Below are positions 1-10,022 of a DNA stretch of 64,000 nt, piece after piece (positions within the stretch are counted from its first letter, which is position 1; every line of letters begins with the position of its first letter). The notes below the pieces were generated by a model that was not told where the DNA came from, searched no databases, and worked only from the letters and a program-made list of their open reading frames with translations. This DNA comes from Asparagopsis taxiformis (lineage: Eukaryota; Rhodophyta; Florideophyceae; Bonnemaisoniales; Bonnemaisoniaceae), in contig JALQPE010001722.1 of assembly GCA_030407315.1 (NCBI GenBank), forward strand, positions 62,001 to 126,000. Reading direction: 5' to 3'. Position numbers and translations under genes: made by a program.

Positions 1-219
1 AAATTGACTCACGTAGTAGCCCTGAACGCCCGCGGGCACACGAAACGACTTCGTCAATCGTTTCCCCGTCGGGTTCGCAAGGCGAAGGAACGAAAGTGAC
101 GCAACGGCGTAAAGACGAGCATTACGTATGCCCAGGTGCACGACGCACCACAAAACGGACGAGCTAACGAAACGCTCCAACGACGCTGCTACGCGAAGCA
201 GACCAGCGCAACGATTGCG

Positions 220-915
220 CAACCGGCTAACGTGAAGCCGCGGTAACGTGAAGCGCGACGGCACTAACGATATTAACGGCTATACGAAAAGCCAAGCCCG
301 CCGGCAAAGACGTTGTCAACGGAACCGCGACGCACCACGACGCACTGCCGCGTACACGCAACGGCGTGAAACGTCAAGCCAACTCACGCGTGAGTCGGCC
401 TGACGTTTAACGAATTTCCCGTCCAGCTCATCGGAGCAAATTAAAATTGGCACCGACGTGCTACGTGCCAAAGAGCTCGAACGCTCAACGATATGCGGTA
501 CCCGACGGGGTTAATCGCACAGGGCGCGACGGCGGAAACGATTTCCGAGTTAGTTACAAAATGATAACGCCACTGGCCAACGTGAAGCCGCGGGAACGTG
601 AAGCGCGACGGCGCTAACGGTGTTAACGGCTATACGAAATGCCAAGCCCGCCGGCAACCACGTCGTCAACGGAACCGCAACGTACTGCGACGAATTGCTG
701 CGTACACGCCACGGCGTAGAACGTCAAACCGACTCACGCGCGAGTCAGTCTGACGTTCGATGAATTTTTCACCTAGCTCATCGGAGCAAATTAAAATTGG
801 CACCGACGTGCTACGTGCCGAAGAGCTCGAACGCTCAACGAAATTCGACACCCGACGGGGTTATCCGAACGAGAGACGACGGCGGAAAAGATTTTCGAGT
901 TAGTTACTAAATGAT
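220..915. repeat. 350-bp tandem duplication
   Basis: Two diverged copies lie head to tail with an offset of exactly 350 bp: the stretch beginning AACGTGAAGCCGCGG recurs at 229 and 579, and TCATCGGAGCAAATTAAAAT at 428 and 778. Both copies end near GTTAGTTAC followed by AAATGAT. Each carries the short inverted motif ACCCGACGGGGT. No convincing coding frame runs through them. They lie just beyond the 3' end of the antisense ORF, which would be downstream of pol in the element. Confidence 0.85.
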
Positions 916-1099
916 ACGCACGCCAACGGGCTCTACGATCGAGGTTAACGTACCACTCGCAGTGAAAAGCCGCCGCTTTGCCGAATACTTGCGTGTGTTA
1001 CGAACCTGCCAACGGGCACGCGCCGCCGCGAACTCGAAGCACGGGCTACGTAAGCCATACGACACCCGACGGGGTAGACGCCACAACAAAAAAAATTGT

Positions 1100-1128
1100 G
1101 GGGAGGGGCTTAACGCTAACCCCTCCCC
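1100..1128. other. G-rich/C-rich hairpin
   Basis: GGGGAGGGG at 1100-1108 is followed 11 nt later by CCCCTCCCC at 1120-1128, a perfect 9-bp stem. It sits between the tandem duplication and the 3' end of the antisense ORF. Read from the minus strand it lies just past the stop codon, so it could be an RNA 3'-end structure; this is inference. Confidence 0.5.
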
Positions 1129-1260
1129 CGCTGCAGACGACCTGCCAATACGTATTACGAAGCTCAACGGAGCCATGCGATTACGCAAAGAAACAAACGA
1201 AGTTTACGAAGCAGCACGATGCTAAAGCCTACGTGGCCTACGAACTAACCTAGGAACGAC

Positions 1261-3489
1261 CTAGTAGCGACGAGAACGCTTTCCCGCAGGGTCATACGGA
1301 CCAGGGCCTTCGCCGCGGCTATCGTGGCTGCGGCTGCGACTGGGCTGAACGAAGCCCGGCGCGTACGGATCGACGGTCTGCGTGACCACGGGGGCTCGCT
1401 CGCGACGCGACGCGGGGTTCCTGGCGTAAGGGTCCGCAGTCCCGTGGCTGCGCGTATCCGAAGGGCGCGCCGAAGCAGGGTCGCGTGGCAGGTACGCCGC
1501 TGCGTGACCATACCCGACGGGGTCGCCGAAGCCGCCGCCACTCGCAAATGCGTAAGGATCGTTACGACCACCAACGGGCGGTGCGTAACCACGAGTCGCC
1601 GCGGCGAGACGTTCCGAAATCGCGCGCTCCGTTGCCAAGCGGGCAGTCAGGTCCAACGTCTGGGCTCTGAAATCTTCGGCTGCGCGAGCCACGGACGTAA
1701 TGAGGGAACGAATAACCCAGCCGTCCGCACGAGGCGGAGCGGCCATCGACGTACCGAGAAGCCGACGGGCATCCTCATCGGAGACGCGGTCGTCCAGGCT
1801 CACGAACCGTGGCGCGCGCTCGGCCGGCGTGGCCACATCCGGACGACCGACGCGGGCAACGTTGCCCCCTCCCGTAGCCTCGCGTGGCACGATCTCTCGA
1901 GGATCCGGCGCACGCGGCGCTTCGTTTTGATGGCCACGACGGCCAGAACGCGTCCCGCGGGGGCGCTCGTTGCCCCCGAGGCCACCGAAATAACCGGTAC
2001 GATTGCCACGACGGCGTTCGGAACGGGAAGCGACCCGTGGCACGTAAGCCCCATCGCTACGCACGGAGACGAACTCCTGGTTATCGCCGCTTGCGTAATC
2101 GGGACGTATAACCCGATACTCCGGCCCCAACGCAAGGGCGCCGCGAGCCTCAGCCAACGCGCTGGTAACGGAGACGAACGTATCGGAACCGTCCACCGAG
2201 ATTGCACGAAGCATCTCGTAGTCGGCCAGGAAGTCCAACGTGGACTCCGGCAGCAGGCACGCGCGCCCGAACACACGACGTTCCACGAACAGCGAGCACG
2301 CGAGCATCGCTGCGTGTTCGATATCCACGGCCATGAGGAAACGTTCCTTCACGGGGGCAGGCGCGTCCTTCACGGCATCGGTAAAGTAGTGCACCACGCG
2401 TGGTAGCAACGTGGACGACCCACGGGGGTACGGAAACTCCTCTACTACTTCCGGCAACGGCGGGAAGTAGAGCTCGCTCGGGACGACCCACGGAGCCGAC
2501 GCGTGCGATACGCGGTAATAGTCCGCGTTCACGTGACGGAGCGCGAAATGGTCGTCGTACGACACCACGCTCTTGGAGATGACGCTCAACGAAAGAGCAG
2601 TCTTCCATTCGGCACGTTGCCTTTCGGAAAGTGTCCGCGGACACACGAACACGGACGCGACCGTGATGAACGGCGGCTCCTCGGGCGTCCCCTTCCACAG
2701 GAACGCGTCCATGCGGTCCACGCAGATCGCGTCGTTGACGTCACGCAACCACGAGCGGTCGCAACGTATCGACGCCGGGATCTGGTAACGTTCCGATCCC
2801 GGCGGCCCGACGGCAAAACGATGCCCGGCTTTACGCCCCCACGTATCCTCGGCGGAGCGCATGTAGTCGACAACCGCGCGGGCGTCCAGACGATCTTTTG
2901 CCAACGTGGCGAGATCGTCATCCGTAATGCCCACGCGGGGCAACGCAGCCCACGCGTGGGTCAGGACGCCTACGTTGAGCGCCACACCGCCACGTGAGGC
3001 GGTGCCGACTGCCCCAACGGGGTCACCACCCTCCGGCGAGGGATCCTGACGAGGAGAACGAGGCGAACCGTCACGACGAGGCGCGCCCGTGCGGGCTGCC
3101 GCCACAGCACGACGCGAACGAGCGGCCGCTGCCATCGCGGCTACGCCCATCGATGGGGCCGCGACATCCGGGATGATGGGTGACCAATTCCCCGAGTCGG
3201 ACGCCGTTGCGTCATCATCACGTGGGGCATCGGCCCTAGCAGCCTCGGCAGGCGTCACGGAAGCCACCAGGCGAGACAGAGCCATCGGGCAAGACGAAGA
3301 GGCGACGGCCTGAGGAGCAACGGCTTCTCCCGCCCTAACGGATGGGGCGGGAGCGACGGACGCTTCCGTCGCTGGCGGCGCACCGGCTCCGACGAGGGAG
3401 GGAGCGCCCTGCGAAGGGTTCCTCGCTCCACCTCCAGCAGAGCCGGCGGGCCGCGGAGTGTTAGCATCGGTACTACGAGTCGTAACCAT
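1261..3489 (-). CDS. Antisense accessory ORF of gypsy-like element (copy 1)
   Basis: A long minus-strand ORF of 742 codons from the first ATG at 3489, or 768 if the open frame is taken to a TTG at 3567. The N-terminal third and the C-terminal part are low-complexity (Ala, Pro, Ser, Arg). The middle third aligns by eye with the antisense ORF at 32953-36219: both share an Arg-aromatic-x-(Ile/Val)-Pro segment, then Asp-Arg-(Ser/Thr)-aromatic-Leu, Asp-Ala and Val-acidic-Arg-Met, and later a DAP...RF helix pair with many acidic residues. A helical, probably coiled-coil segment lies near residues 620-660. Just upstream of the ATG the open frame encodes a strongly hydrophobic 20-residue stretch, preceded by a pyrimidine tract and TAG that could be a 3' splice site, so the real N-terminus may include a membrane anchor from an upstream exon. 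Function unknown. It is not a shadow of a plus-strand gene: no plus frame here has recognisable domains. Confidence 0.65.
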   Translation of the reverse strand: MVTTRSTDANTPRPAGSAGGGARNPSQGAPSLVGAGAPPATEASVAPAPSVRAGEAVAPQAVASSSCPMALSRLVASVTPAEAARADAPRDDDATASDSGNWSPIIPDVAAPSMGVAAMAAAARSRRAVAAARTGAPRRDGSPRSPRQDPSPEGGDPVGAVGTASRGGVALNVGVLTHAWAALPRVGITDDDLATLAKDRLDARAVVDYMRSAEDTWGRKAGHRFAVGPPGSERYQIPASIRCDRSWLRDVNDAICVDRMDAFLWKGTPEEPPFITVASVFVCPRTLSERQRAEWKTALSLSVISKSVVSYDDHFALRHVNADYYRVSHASAPWVVPSELYFPPLPEVVEEFPYPRGSSTLLPRVVHYFTDAVKDAPAPVKERFLMAVDIEHAAMLACSLFVERRVFGRACLLPESTLDFLADYEMLRAISVDGSDTFVSVTSALAEARGALALGPEYRVIRPDYASGDNQEFVSVRSDGAYVPRVASRSERRRGNRTGYFGGLGGNERPRGTRSGRRGHQNEAPRAPDPREIVPREATGGGNVARVGRPDVATPAERAPRFVSLDDRVSDEDARRLLGTSMAAPPRADGWVIRSLITSVARAAEDFRAQTLDLTARLATERAISERLAAATRGYAPPVGGRNDPYAFASGGGFGDPVGYGHAAAYLPRDPASARPSDTRSHGTADPYARNPASRRERAPVVTQTVDPYAPGFVQPSRSRSHDSRGEGPGPYDPAGKRSRRY

Positions 3490-4066
3490 CGTGGTTACGC
3501 TGTACACGATAATTACGACGAGTGCAACGAGCACGACGACGAGAGCCACGCGGGCTAGACGAAACAAGAGAACGAAATGAACGGAGGTAGCAGTACCCAG
3601 CGGGGGAAAAAGGTAAGGGAGAACGAAAGGAAACGGCCTGGATGACGAGGGTGAGAGGAAGGGTGAGCGACGATCGCTATCACGTTAAGCCGCGGCTTAA
3701 ATAACCTTCGGACGACCGTTGTCGTAATGCCCGCTGGCAGATTCACGAAAGGGCCGCGGCCTACGCACGTATCGCGCTGAATTGAAGCACACCCGCGTGG
3801 TGGAAGTGGACACTGCATTCGTTGCAGGGAAACGCCTAAGCGAGGCATTGGCGAACGATTCCAACGGGCGGGCCTCGATGATTACGAAAGAGCCGGAGCG
3901 CACGCGCGCGCTCCGGCGCCGTGGCGATTCGATCAGCCAACCGGGCCGCGTACGTTCCAACGAGATTCTTCGGGACAACTGCCACGTCCGCAGTTGTACC
4001 CGAAAAGGCGCCACGGCCCCGTGTCTCAGGCGCGTCCTAACGGGCCTCGCGTGGCCGGGACGTCCA
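3490..4066. other. Interval between antisense ORF and polypurine tract
   Basis: No supported gene. On the minus strand this is the 5' leader of the antisense ORF, including the hydrophobic open stretch at 3490-3567 and the pyrimidine-rich TAG just above it. Promoter elements for antisense transcription would have to be here or in the LTR; I see no clear TATA box. Confidence 0.5.
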
Positions 4067-4082
4067 CGTGTGGGGGTGGGGC
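4067..4082 (+). promoter_or_regulatory. Probable polypurine tract
   Basis: A G-rich run (GTGTGGGGGTGGGG) lies directly before the proposed LTR start TGTGTAG at 4083. The complete gypsy element has an equivalent G-rich tract immediately before its 3' LTR. In this family it would prime plus-strand DNA synthesis. The assignment rests on position and composition. Confidence 0.5.
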
Positions 4083-4661
4083 TGTGTAGTATACGTGGCA
4101 ATTCCGAAATTGCAAATAATTACGATTTCCGCGGAATTACGATTTCCGCGGAATTACGAATTTCCGCGGACCCGAGCGATAACAGCAATGCACGAACATT
4201 GCTGGCGCGTGCGCGCGCGCAACCGGAACACGTGTGCAACGAACGTATTGGCAACGGCCACCGGACCAACGGGTCCCTACGTGCGACCCACAAGGTCCTT
4301 TCCCATTCGGGGACGTTACGAGCAGTGTTTACACTGTAAAGCGATGCCATCGTGGCCATATAGGTATTGGCATCGTGCCGGGAGGGAAAGGGGACAATTC
4401 ATCGAACGAGCAACGGCTCTAGTCTACGACTGACTTCTACGTTTACGTTTACGTTTTGCCTAACGAGGCTTCGTCTCCGTCGAGCTGCGTACTCCCTACC
4501 CATCGCCGCACGTAAGGCTGATTGCGTGTAGTGCCTCCGGGCTTGGTTGAGAGCGCCTCCGGTGACGTACCACCTCGTTTGCTAACGTAATCCTCGCGTG
4601 GATTGTTGCGTCGTGACGCTCGTGTCTACTCGCTAACCTATCTCTACCGTTCTACCTAACA
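4083..4661 (+). repeat. Probable 3' LTR of the first gypsy-like element
   Basis: It starts TGTGTAG right after a purine tract and ends CTACCTAACA, resembling the end CTACCTGCTACA of the complete gypsy LTR. Downstream sequence becomes copia pol within about 50 nt. Only one copy is in the window, so the boundaries cannot be checked against a partner and no target duplication can be shown. Confidence 0.5.
4118..4169. repeat. Three tandem 17-18-bp repeats in the LTR
   Basis: AATTACGATTTCCGCGG occurs twice in succession (4118-4134, 4135-4151), followed by AATTACGAATTTCCGCGG (4152-4169). Such short arrays near an LTR start are commonly transcription-factor or enhancer repeats; that role is inferred. 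Confidence 0.85.
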
Positions 4662-4713
4662 TACAGTCAAAACACCAGCGGGTGGACTGTTCGTTTCGTT
4701 TCGTAAGGACAGC

Positions 4714-6711
4714 GTGTCCGTAGCTCGTACCAGCTATCTAGAACTAACGTTGTTCCACACTGCAGCTGACGCATACAACCACACCCCTCATAGCGCAACA
4801 GCAAAGCTTCCTGCTGCACTATGGTTCGACTGCAAACCTGAGATCCACACCATCCTTCTATTTGGTACGACTGGATACGTATACGACCCTGCGCCGCGAA
4901 ATAAGCTCCAGCCACGAGCTGCCCTCCACCATTACATTGGTCGTTCCGATTACTATCACTACTTCATATACAATCCATCGACACAGAAAGTAACCCGATG
5001 CCGAATCGCTGATTTCCATCCCTATAATCCTGCAAGTGACCCTGTCAGCACCATTCATACTGCTAACGTCAGTACCCTTCCCGATACCAACAGCATCATC
5101 CCCCCTCGGCCATATACAGAGCCCAAATCACTCAAGGCAGCTCGAGAAGCCCCGGATGCCACTGAATGGCAACTTGCATGGGACAAGGAATTGGACACTC
5201 TGGAACAGCGTGGTACATTGACCTTCATCCCCAAATCCCAGCTTCCCCCAGGAACCCAGCTGTTCCCATTCACCACCGTGCTAAAATTAAAACGCGACGA
5301 AAATGGCACCCTGATCTCCCGAAAAGTCGGCTGTACAGTACGCGGAGACCGGCAGGTAGCCAGTCTACATTTCGATCCAACAGACCTCTCCAGCCCAGTG
5401 GCGAATCGCGATACTATCCGTGCGGCTCTCGCCTTTGCAGCAGCACACAATTACACTGTGTTACATTGGGATTTAGAATCCGCCTTTCTGCACGAAAAAT
5501 TTACCGAAGACCGCAACATATACCTCCACCAACCACCCCGTTTCGACGGCTCACTCAAGTATCCAAATCATGTAGCACATCTGACGGGAAACATGTACGG
5601 GTGCAAACAAGCCTGTAAGATTTTCACACAAGGCCTGGCTGACTTCCTCCATTCTATCAACTTCCAACGACTGAACTCAGATCCATGCTCATTCATTACC
5701 CACTCGGAAGACGATAAGTCCCAATTCGTTCTCCTCGTCATAACAGTCGATGACTTCTTGGTTATCACTAACCACATACCCCTAGCTAACAATATCCGCG
5801 ACCGACTCTCTCAAAAATACAAAGTCAAAGACTTAGGCCAAGTTCAGCACATAATTGGTTGGAAAGTTGAGCGTGACGACAGTTTAATCACTATTTCACA
5901 GCCTGGCTACATAGCTTCCCTCCTCGAACGATTCAGAATGTGCGACTCAAAGACCTTCACTTCTCCTATCGCATCAGAACTCCTTTCCCCAAACCAGTCT
6001 TCTGCCAAACCGCTCGACACATCACGCCACGACTACAAAGCCCTAATTGGGTCACTACGATACCTGGCCGATTCAACTCGACCAGACATTGCGTTCATTG
6101 TCGGATATCTAGGTCGATCTGCCCATAAACCAACGACTCACGACTGGCAGGCAGGCCTACGTGTTCTGCGCTACCTAAAGGGCACTCTTACCACTGGTAT
6201 ATACTATAGCAGCCTCTTGACCTCCACTCTATCTGCGTATTCCGACTCTGACTTCGCAGCATGCCCCTCTACTCGTCGCTCCACCACTGGTTCTGTCATT
6301 TTCTACAACGGCTCGCCGGTGGCCTGGCAATCTAAACGACAGCGGCACGTATCATCTTCTACGTTTGCAGCCGAATACACTGCTGCCTTTCACACAACAC
6401 AGCTAATTCAAAAAATCGTAGGCTTCTCAGCCTCCCTCCCGGGCCATGACAACACACCTGTCGACCTTTTCATCGACAACACAGCAGCGATCACATCTGC
6501 AACGGCCAAACACCCCACGCCTAGATCGCGCCATGTCGATGTTAAATATCACTGGCTCCGGGAGCAGGTTCAGAACGGCCTCATATCACCAACACACATA
6601 TCCACAACACAAAACCCCGCTGACCTACTCACGAAGTCACTCAAACCTGCCCAGTTCACACACAAACTCCCATTACTTCCCCTCGCAGCACACACGGTGC
6701 GCGGCGACTGA
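4714..6711 (+). CDS. Copia pol fragment: integrase C-end, reverse transcriptase, RNase H
   Basis: An open frame of about 665 codons without its true start (the first codon is GTG, inside what was integrase). Order: end of integrase with the conserved DAYNHTPHS region (about residues 20-100), a Pro/Ser linker, the RT domain (about 145-420; catalytic pair in ITVDDFLVI near residue 345), and RNase H (about 490-650; YSDSDFAACPSTRRSTTGS, AAEYTAAFH and FIDNTAAI). Members copy RNA into DNA and degrade the RNA template. The frame is intact over RT and RNase H, unlike the related element further right. The stop TGA at 6709 is also the first base triplet of a duplicated LTR-start sequence. It cannot be expressed as a full polyprotein from this copy. 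Confidence 0.85.
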   Translation: MSVARTSYLELTLFHTAADAYNHTPHSATAKLPAALWFDCKPEIHTILLFGTTGYVYDPAPRNKLQPRAALHHYIGRSDYYHYFIYNPSTQKVTRCRIADFHPYNPASDPVSTIHTANVSTLPDTNSIIPPRPYTEPKSLKAAREAPDATEWQLAWDKELDTLEQRGTLTFIPKSQLPPGTQLFPFTTVLKLKRDENGTLISRKVGCTVRGDRQVASLHFDPTDLSSPVANRDTIRAALAFAAAHNYTVLHWDLESAFLHEKFTEDRNIYLHQPPRFDGSLKYPNHVAHLTGNMYGCKQACKIFTQGLADFLHSINFQRLNSDPCSFITHSEDDKSQFVLLVITVDDFLVITNHIPLANNIRDRLSQKYKVKDLGQVQHIIGWKVERDDSLITISQPGYIASLLERFRMCDSKTFTSPIASELLSPNQSSAKPLDTSRHDYKALIGSLRYLADSTRPDIAFIVGYLGRSAHKPTTHDWQAGLRVLRYLKGTLTTGIYYSSLLTSTLSAYSDSDFAACPSTRRSTTGSVIFYNGSPVAWQSKRQRHVSSSTFAAEYTAAFHTTQLIQKIVGFSASLPGHDNTPVDLFIDNTAAITSATAKHPTPRSRHVDVKYHWLREQVQNGLISPTHISTTQNPADLLTKSLKPAQFTHKLPLLPLAAHTVRGD

Positions 6712-6771
6712 CAAATAATTCTCATATTCCCTACGCACCGTATCTACTGCTACCACCTGACAAATAATTCT
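6709..6771 (+). repeat. Duplicated LTR-start sequence, 49-nt spacing (copia-1)
   Basis: TGACAAATAATTCTC occurs at 6709, overlapping the pol stop codon, and again at 6758 where the LTR begins. The same arrangement with a different sequence and the same 49-nt spacing is present in the split copia element (39991 and 40040). Confidence 0.9.
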
Positions 6772-6884
6772 CTAATACTTTAATTAATTTAATTACATTC
6801 ACAGTAGACTCAAGCGTGAACATATACATGGCCGACGACGCGCCATCAAGTAAACGTCCGGCAGGACGAATCTCTTTCTCAACA
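6758..6884 (+). repeat. Probable 3' LTR of copia-1 (127 bp)
   Basis: It begins TGACAAATAATT and ends near CTCAACA at 6884, immediately before sequence homologous to the block at 40995. The size fits the 113-bp LTRs of the related element. The left partner LTR is absent, so the right end is inferred from where host-like homology starts. Confidence 0.55.
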
Positions 6885-6889
6885 CATTT

Positions 6890-8310
6890 TCAAGTGTTTT
6901 ACTTTGGTTATATCGTGAAAATGAAAACAGCAGAATTTCCCCATTCTGAAGAACACCAGAGGCGACTATGGTCGTATGTTATGCCATGTTCGTGCAGTGA
7001 CAGCGTATGCCCGTATCGACCTTTGGTGTCTACCATCTTCCAGTACTCTGGATAATCAGGCTCTATGATGTTGTGCTGTGGCTGGAGTGTACATTTACCG
7101 TCCCGAGGGACTGCGCCCTACTTTGATCGAATCCCTTGATTAGTGTGTAGAGCTAATCTATCGAGACACATTGTGTGCCAGCTCCGATTTGATTTTCCGC
7201 CGTGAAGAGTAGGACACAGCAATCTGTGTGGTATTGAGGATTGATGGTGGGCGGTAAGCACGAGGACACGAAGGCAACAAGTTGTGGCATTGGGTACAGC
7301 AAATTTGTGACTGTGGTTAACTTTACTAGCTACGGTTGAAGTGCTGATCAGTTTCCCGCGATTCGCAGCGAAATCACTTGCAACAGAATGTTACGGAACA
7401 ATCCTGTACAGCAATTGTGCTGCGCGCTACGTCATGACTACGAGAGGGGAGCGAGTTCACCTGGAGTTGCCACTCCAAAATTTCGATCAAAAAAACAGTC
7501 CAACATCAGCAGTCGCACGACTCGGATCGCGCGGCACGATCCACGTCAGTACACTGCACTCGCATCACTCGTGATAAGCGTCCCTCCGCAACTCGATCCC
7601 ACACGTCACGCCGCTGCAAAGCTCCTTGCATCTACCTCCGAATTCCATTCCGCAAATAATGTAATCGACCCCAGCTGCTGAGCAAACCATGGTCGCCTCG
7701 CAGACATTCACTGCTGCGGCGCACAGAAGCACAGCACACCTTCCATGTGTTGCGAACCAATTTCGTCGCGATCGGCGTCAGTAGATTGTTGTCCCTGCCG
7801 ACCGCTTCCGTCCAGCTCGTCATCACAGTATTACACATATTTCTGTGCAATACTATGCACTCGCGGTAGCGGATATGCAAGCGGCATAGTCCGTGTTCGG
7901 CACAGATGAGCAGTGCTTTGGGTCGGTGCGGGTCGGGTGCTGTGGGGCTGCTTGCTAGAGATAGACACACATCGTCAGCGACGCACGGACGGATATCCAC
8001 AGCGGCGGCGGAGAGGGCGCGACGATGAACAAGTGTAGTTGGAACTTTTCATTTCGAGCACGTTTGTTCCTCCCGGGTCTATCACGTGTGCTGTCTGTGC
8101 ATGTTTGCCAAACACTCGTATCTCGATTGAGGACGTTGGGTCTGCTCAGGTTTGACAAGCGCTGGGAATGTAGAAACGAGTTGGACTACATCTCTGGTGT
8201 GATGCATCACCGATACGCTGACCAGCTCAGCTGCACTCAACGCACTCGGGATTTGGCAGTGGACAGTGAGTGGTATATGTTGCTTGGACAGCTGTCCGTA
8301 CAATTGGTCA
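6890..8310. repeat. Duplicated noncoding block U2, copy A
   Basis: Sequence here is clearly homologous, in the same orientation, to 40995-42400 (high identity over long stretches, for example the segment around AATGTAATCGACCCCAGC) and more distantly to 16140-16870. No frame is conserved as protein among the three copies, so I treat it as noncoding duplicated DNA of the NLR locus. Confidence 0.8.
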
Positions 8311-9489
8311 GATTATACAAATACGTTTGCTGCAGCACAATTGCTTTCAGATTGTAATTGGTAATTAATGGAACATGCCGCAATTGCCGTGTGAGGCACT
8401 CGGAGAAACCGGTTGAAAGAACACAGCGTGGCTGGTGTGTTTTCTGCAAGTAGAATGAGGCTGGAGAGATGCGGTGGGAGGGGACAGGAAATCTATGAAG
8501 ACGAGCAGAGGCGGCTCGCAACTAAATTAATTTCCTGAGCATCGCTAAAGCAGCAGCTGTGATTGTGCTCAATCACATCAACAATGCGGTGATGGTACGC
8601 ACAAACTACGGATGCATTGTGCATCGCAAACGATCGTCAACCGCCAAAACCACCACCGTGCCTCTCAGCTTTTATTTCGGGTAGAAATTTCGGTGACAGC
8701 CATCGTCAGCATCGCAGATTACAATTTGTCATTGCTGTCAACTTTTGGAATATTTTAAAATATTTTGGTTCTCATCTCCAGTCCATGGCGTTGAGTCACG
8801 CGCACCATATTGTGGCGACGTAGTAACGGTGTCCTTGGCAGAGGATTCCCCATCTGTTCATCGGCATTGCGCACCATCATTGTCAACGTATTGTTCTTTG
8901 GGCCTTTTTGATGCATTGCATACTTCTGGTTCTAGAATATCTCCGCGTCGCAATGACAACCAGCGGCGCCATGACAAAGCAAATCTCGTCTGTGTTCCAC
9001 ATGATGTCCATGACCCTCAGAACTACTGTCCGCTCCGCAGCTCATCATTATCCCTGTGTCCCCCTTCGACACACACGCCCAGTAGTTGATATAGATCCGG
9101 TACCAGCGAACGAACATGCAGCGTTTCTACCCATTTCCCCTCAATAGCAAATCGAGTACACAGACGACATTGGCCAGTTTCGCAGCGCACCAGTTCCGAC
9201 TCACAATCGATTCCTGTGTTCACCACTGAAAATATTCCCTTTGCGTATCTATTGCGCCATATTTCAAACTTGATTTTCCACGCCGCCCCAGACTCTTCCG
9301 CCTGCTACATCAGCTGCGGACTCTCCCTTCTAATTGCCACTCATTGACAGCCCACCACTCCACGGACCTGACCTCTTCCCACCCTAGATCGCGCAGCTTC
9401 CTTCGACCTCTACCGCTGTGCACTAGCGTTGGTGGAGAAAAAGTTATCACCGCCAGTCAAGTCATTCGCTGTTGACTGATTCATCTTGC
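8311..9489. other. Intergenic stretch without recognised gene
   Basis: All frames are short, overlapping and without recognisable motifs. I see no tRNA-like cloverleaf or repeat. It separates the U2 and U1 blocks. Confidence 0.6.
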
Positions 9490-9990
9490 GAGCAGTGTCT
9501 GCGAATCGCATAGCCTCGCGACACAAGCGCCGTGCGTTCCGCAGCAGTCCATCTGCGAGTTGTATTGTCCCGTGAGTCATTCGCACGTTGTTTGTCCGGA
9601 GATCTGCCGGTGTTTTCTGTTTCTAGTCAGCTTGTATAGCTATCCGCAGACAACAGGCCACTGCACATCCCATCACTATCTCCATTGCAGCAAGAGGATT
9701 CCATGTGCTCGATCCCCGGCTCCACTCCGCGTAATATTCGACACACCCAATGATGCACTTCCTCAACGCGTATGGTTTACCACACTTTCCCCCTCCCGTT
9801 GCGCACAACTCGCAGTCATAGAACCCCCCTCCGTGCTCGCGCTTCTTCGCCCTTAGATTATATCGTCCGGTACTCCCACCCTGATGCTCACTCTTCCACT
9901 GCCCTCACATGACGAAATAGCCCATCATGTCATCCACAGCAAGAAACACAATAATCTATTCAACTTGTCTCCTTTATCACCATCACTAAA
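9490..9990. repeat. Duplicated noncoding block U1, copy A
   Basis: Partly homologous to 15690-15810 and to 40380-40830, with shared landmarks such as the stretch around TTGTCCC.TGAGTCATTC and a later ACTTCCTCAACGC. It directly follows the 3' end of the first NLR gene (minus strand), so here it would contribute that gene's 3' UTR and terminator. Confidence 0.65.
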
Positions 9991-10022
9991 CCAAACTAAT
10001 CGAGTTCAACCTTCAAAAGCAC

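Larger units (their letters stand above)
1..4661 (+). mobile_element. 3' part of a gypsy-like LTR retroelement with antisense ORF
   Basis: The stretch holds, in order, a 350-bp tandem duplication, a long minus-strand ORF homologous to the antisense ORF of the complete gypsy element at 24945-37402, a purine-rich tract and a probable 3' LTR ending in CA at 4661. In the complete element the order is pol, antisense ORF, polypurine tract, 3' LTR, so this is read as the same kind of element with gag-pol beyond the left window edge or lost. Composition is very rich in CpG and in the words AACG and ACG, unlike the DNA from 6885 on. Type and boundaries are inferred from this parallel; no pol domain is visible here. 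Confidence 0.6.
4662..6884 (+). mobile_element. 5'-truncated Ty1/copia element (copia-1)
   Basis: It carries the last part of integrase, complete RT and RNase H, then a short LTR. The 5' LTR, gag, protease and most of integrase are missing; their place is taken by the LTR end of the gypsy-like element at 4661. It is closely related to the split copia element at 22282-40152, with very similar RT and RNase H motifs and the same arrangement at the pol/LTR junction. Copia recognition is from domain order (integrase before RT) and RT motifs. Confidence 0.8.

Noticed and set aside
911..1253. Small plus-strand ORFs after the tandem duplication
   Set aside because: Two overlapping frames without motifs in CpG-rich DNA; nothing supports translation.
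1324..2406. Plus-strand ORF of 360 codons opposite the first antisense ORF
   Set aside because: Arg/Gly-rich shadow frame of the minus-strand gene in GC-rich DNA; no motifs, and the homology with copy 2 is on the minus strand.
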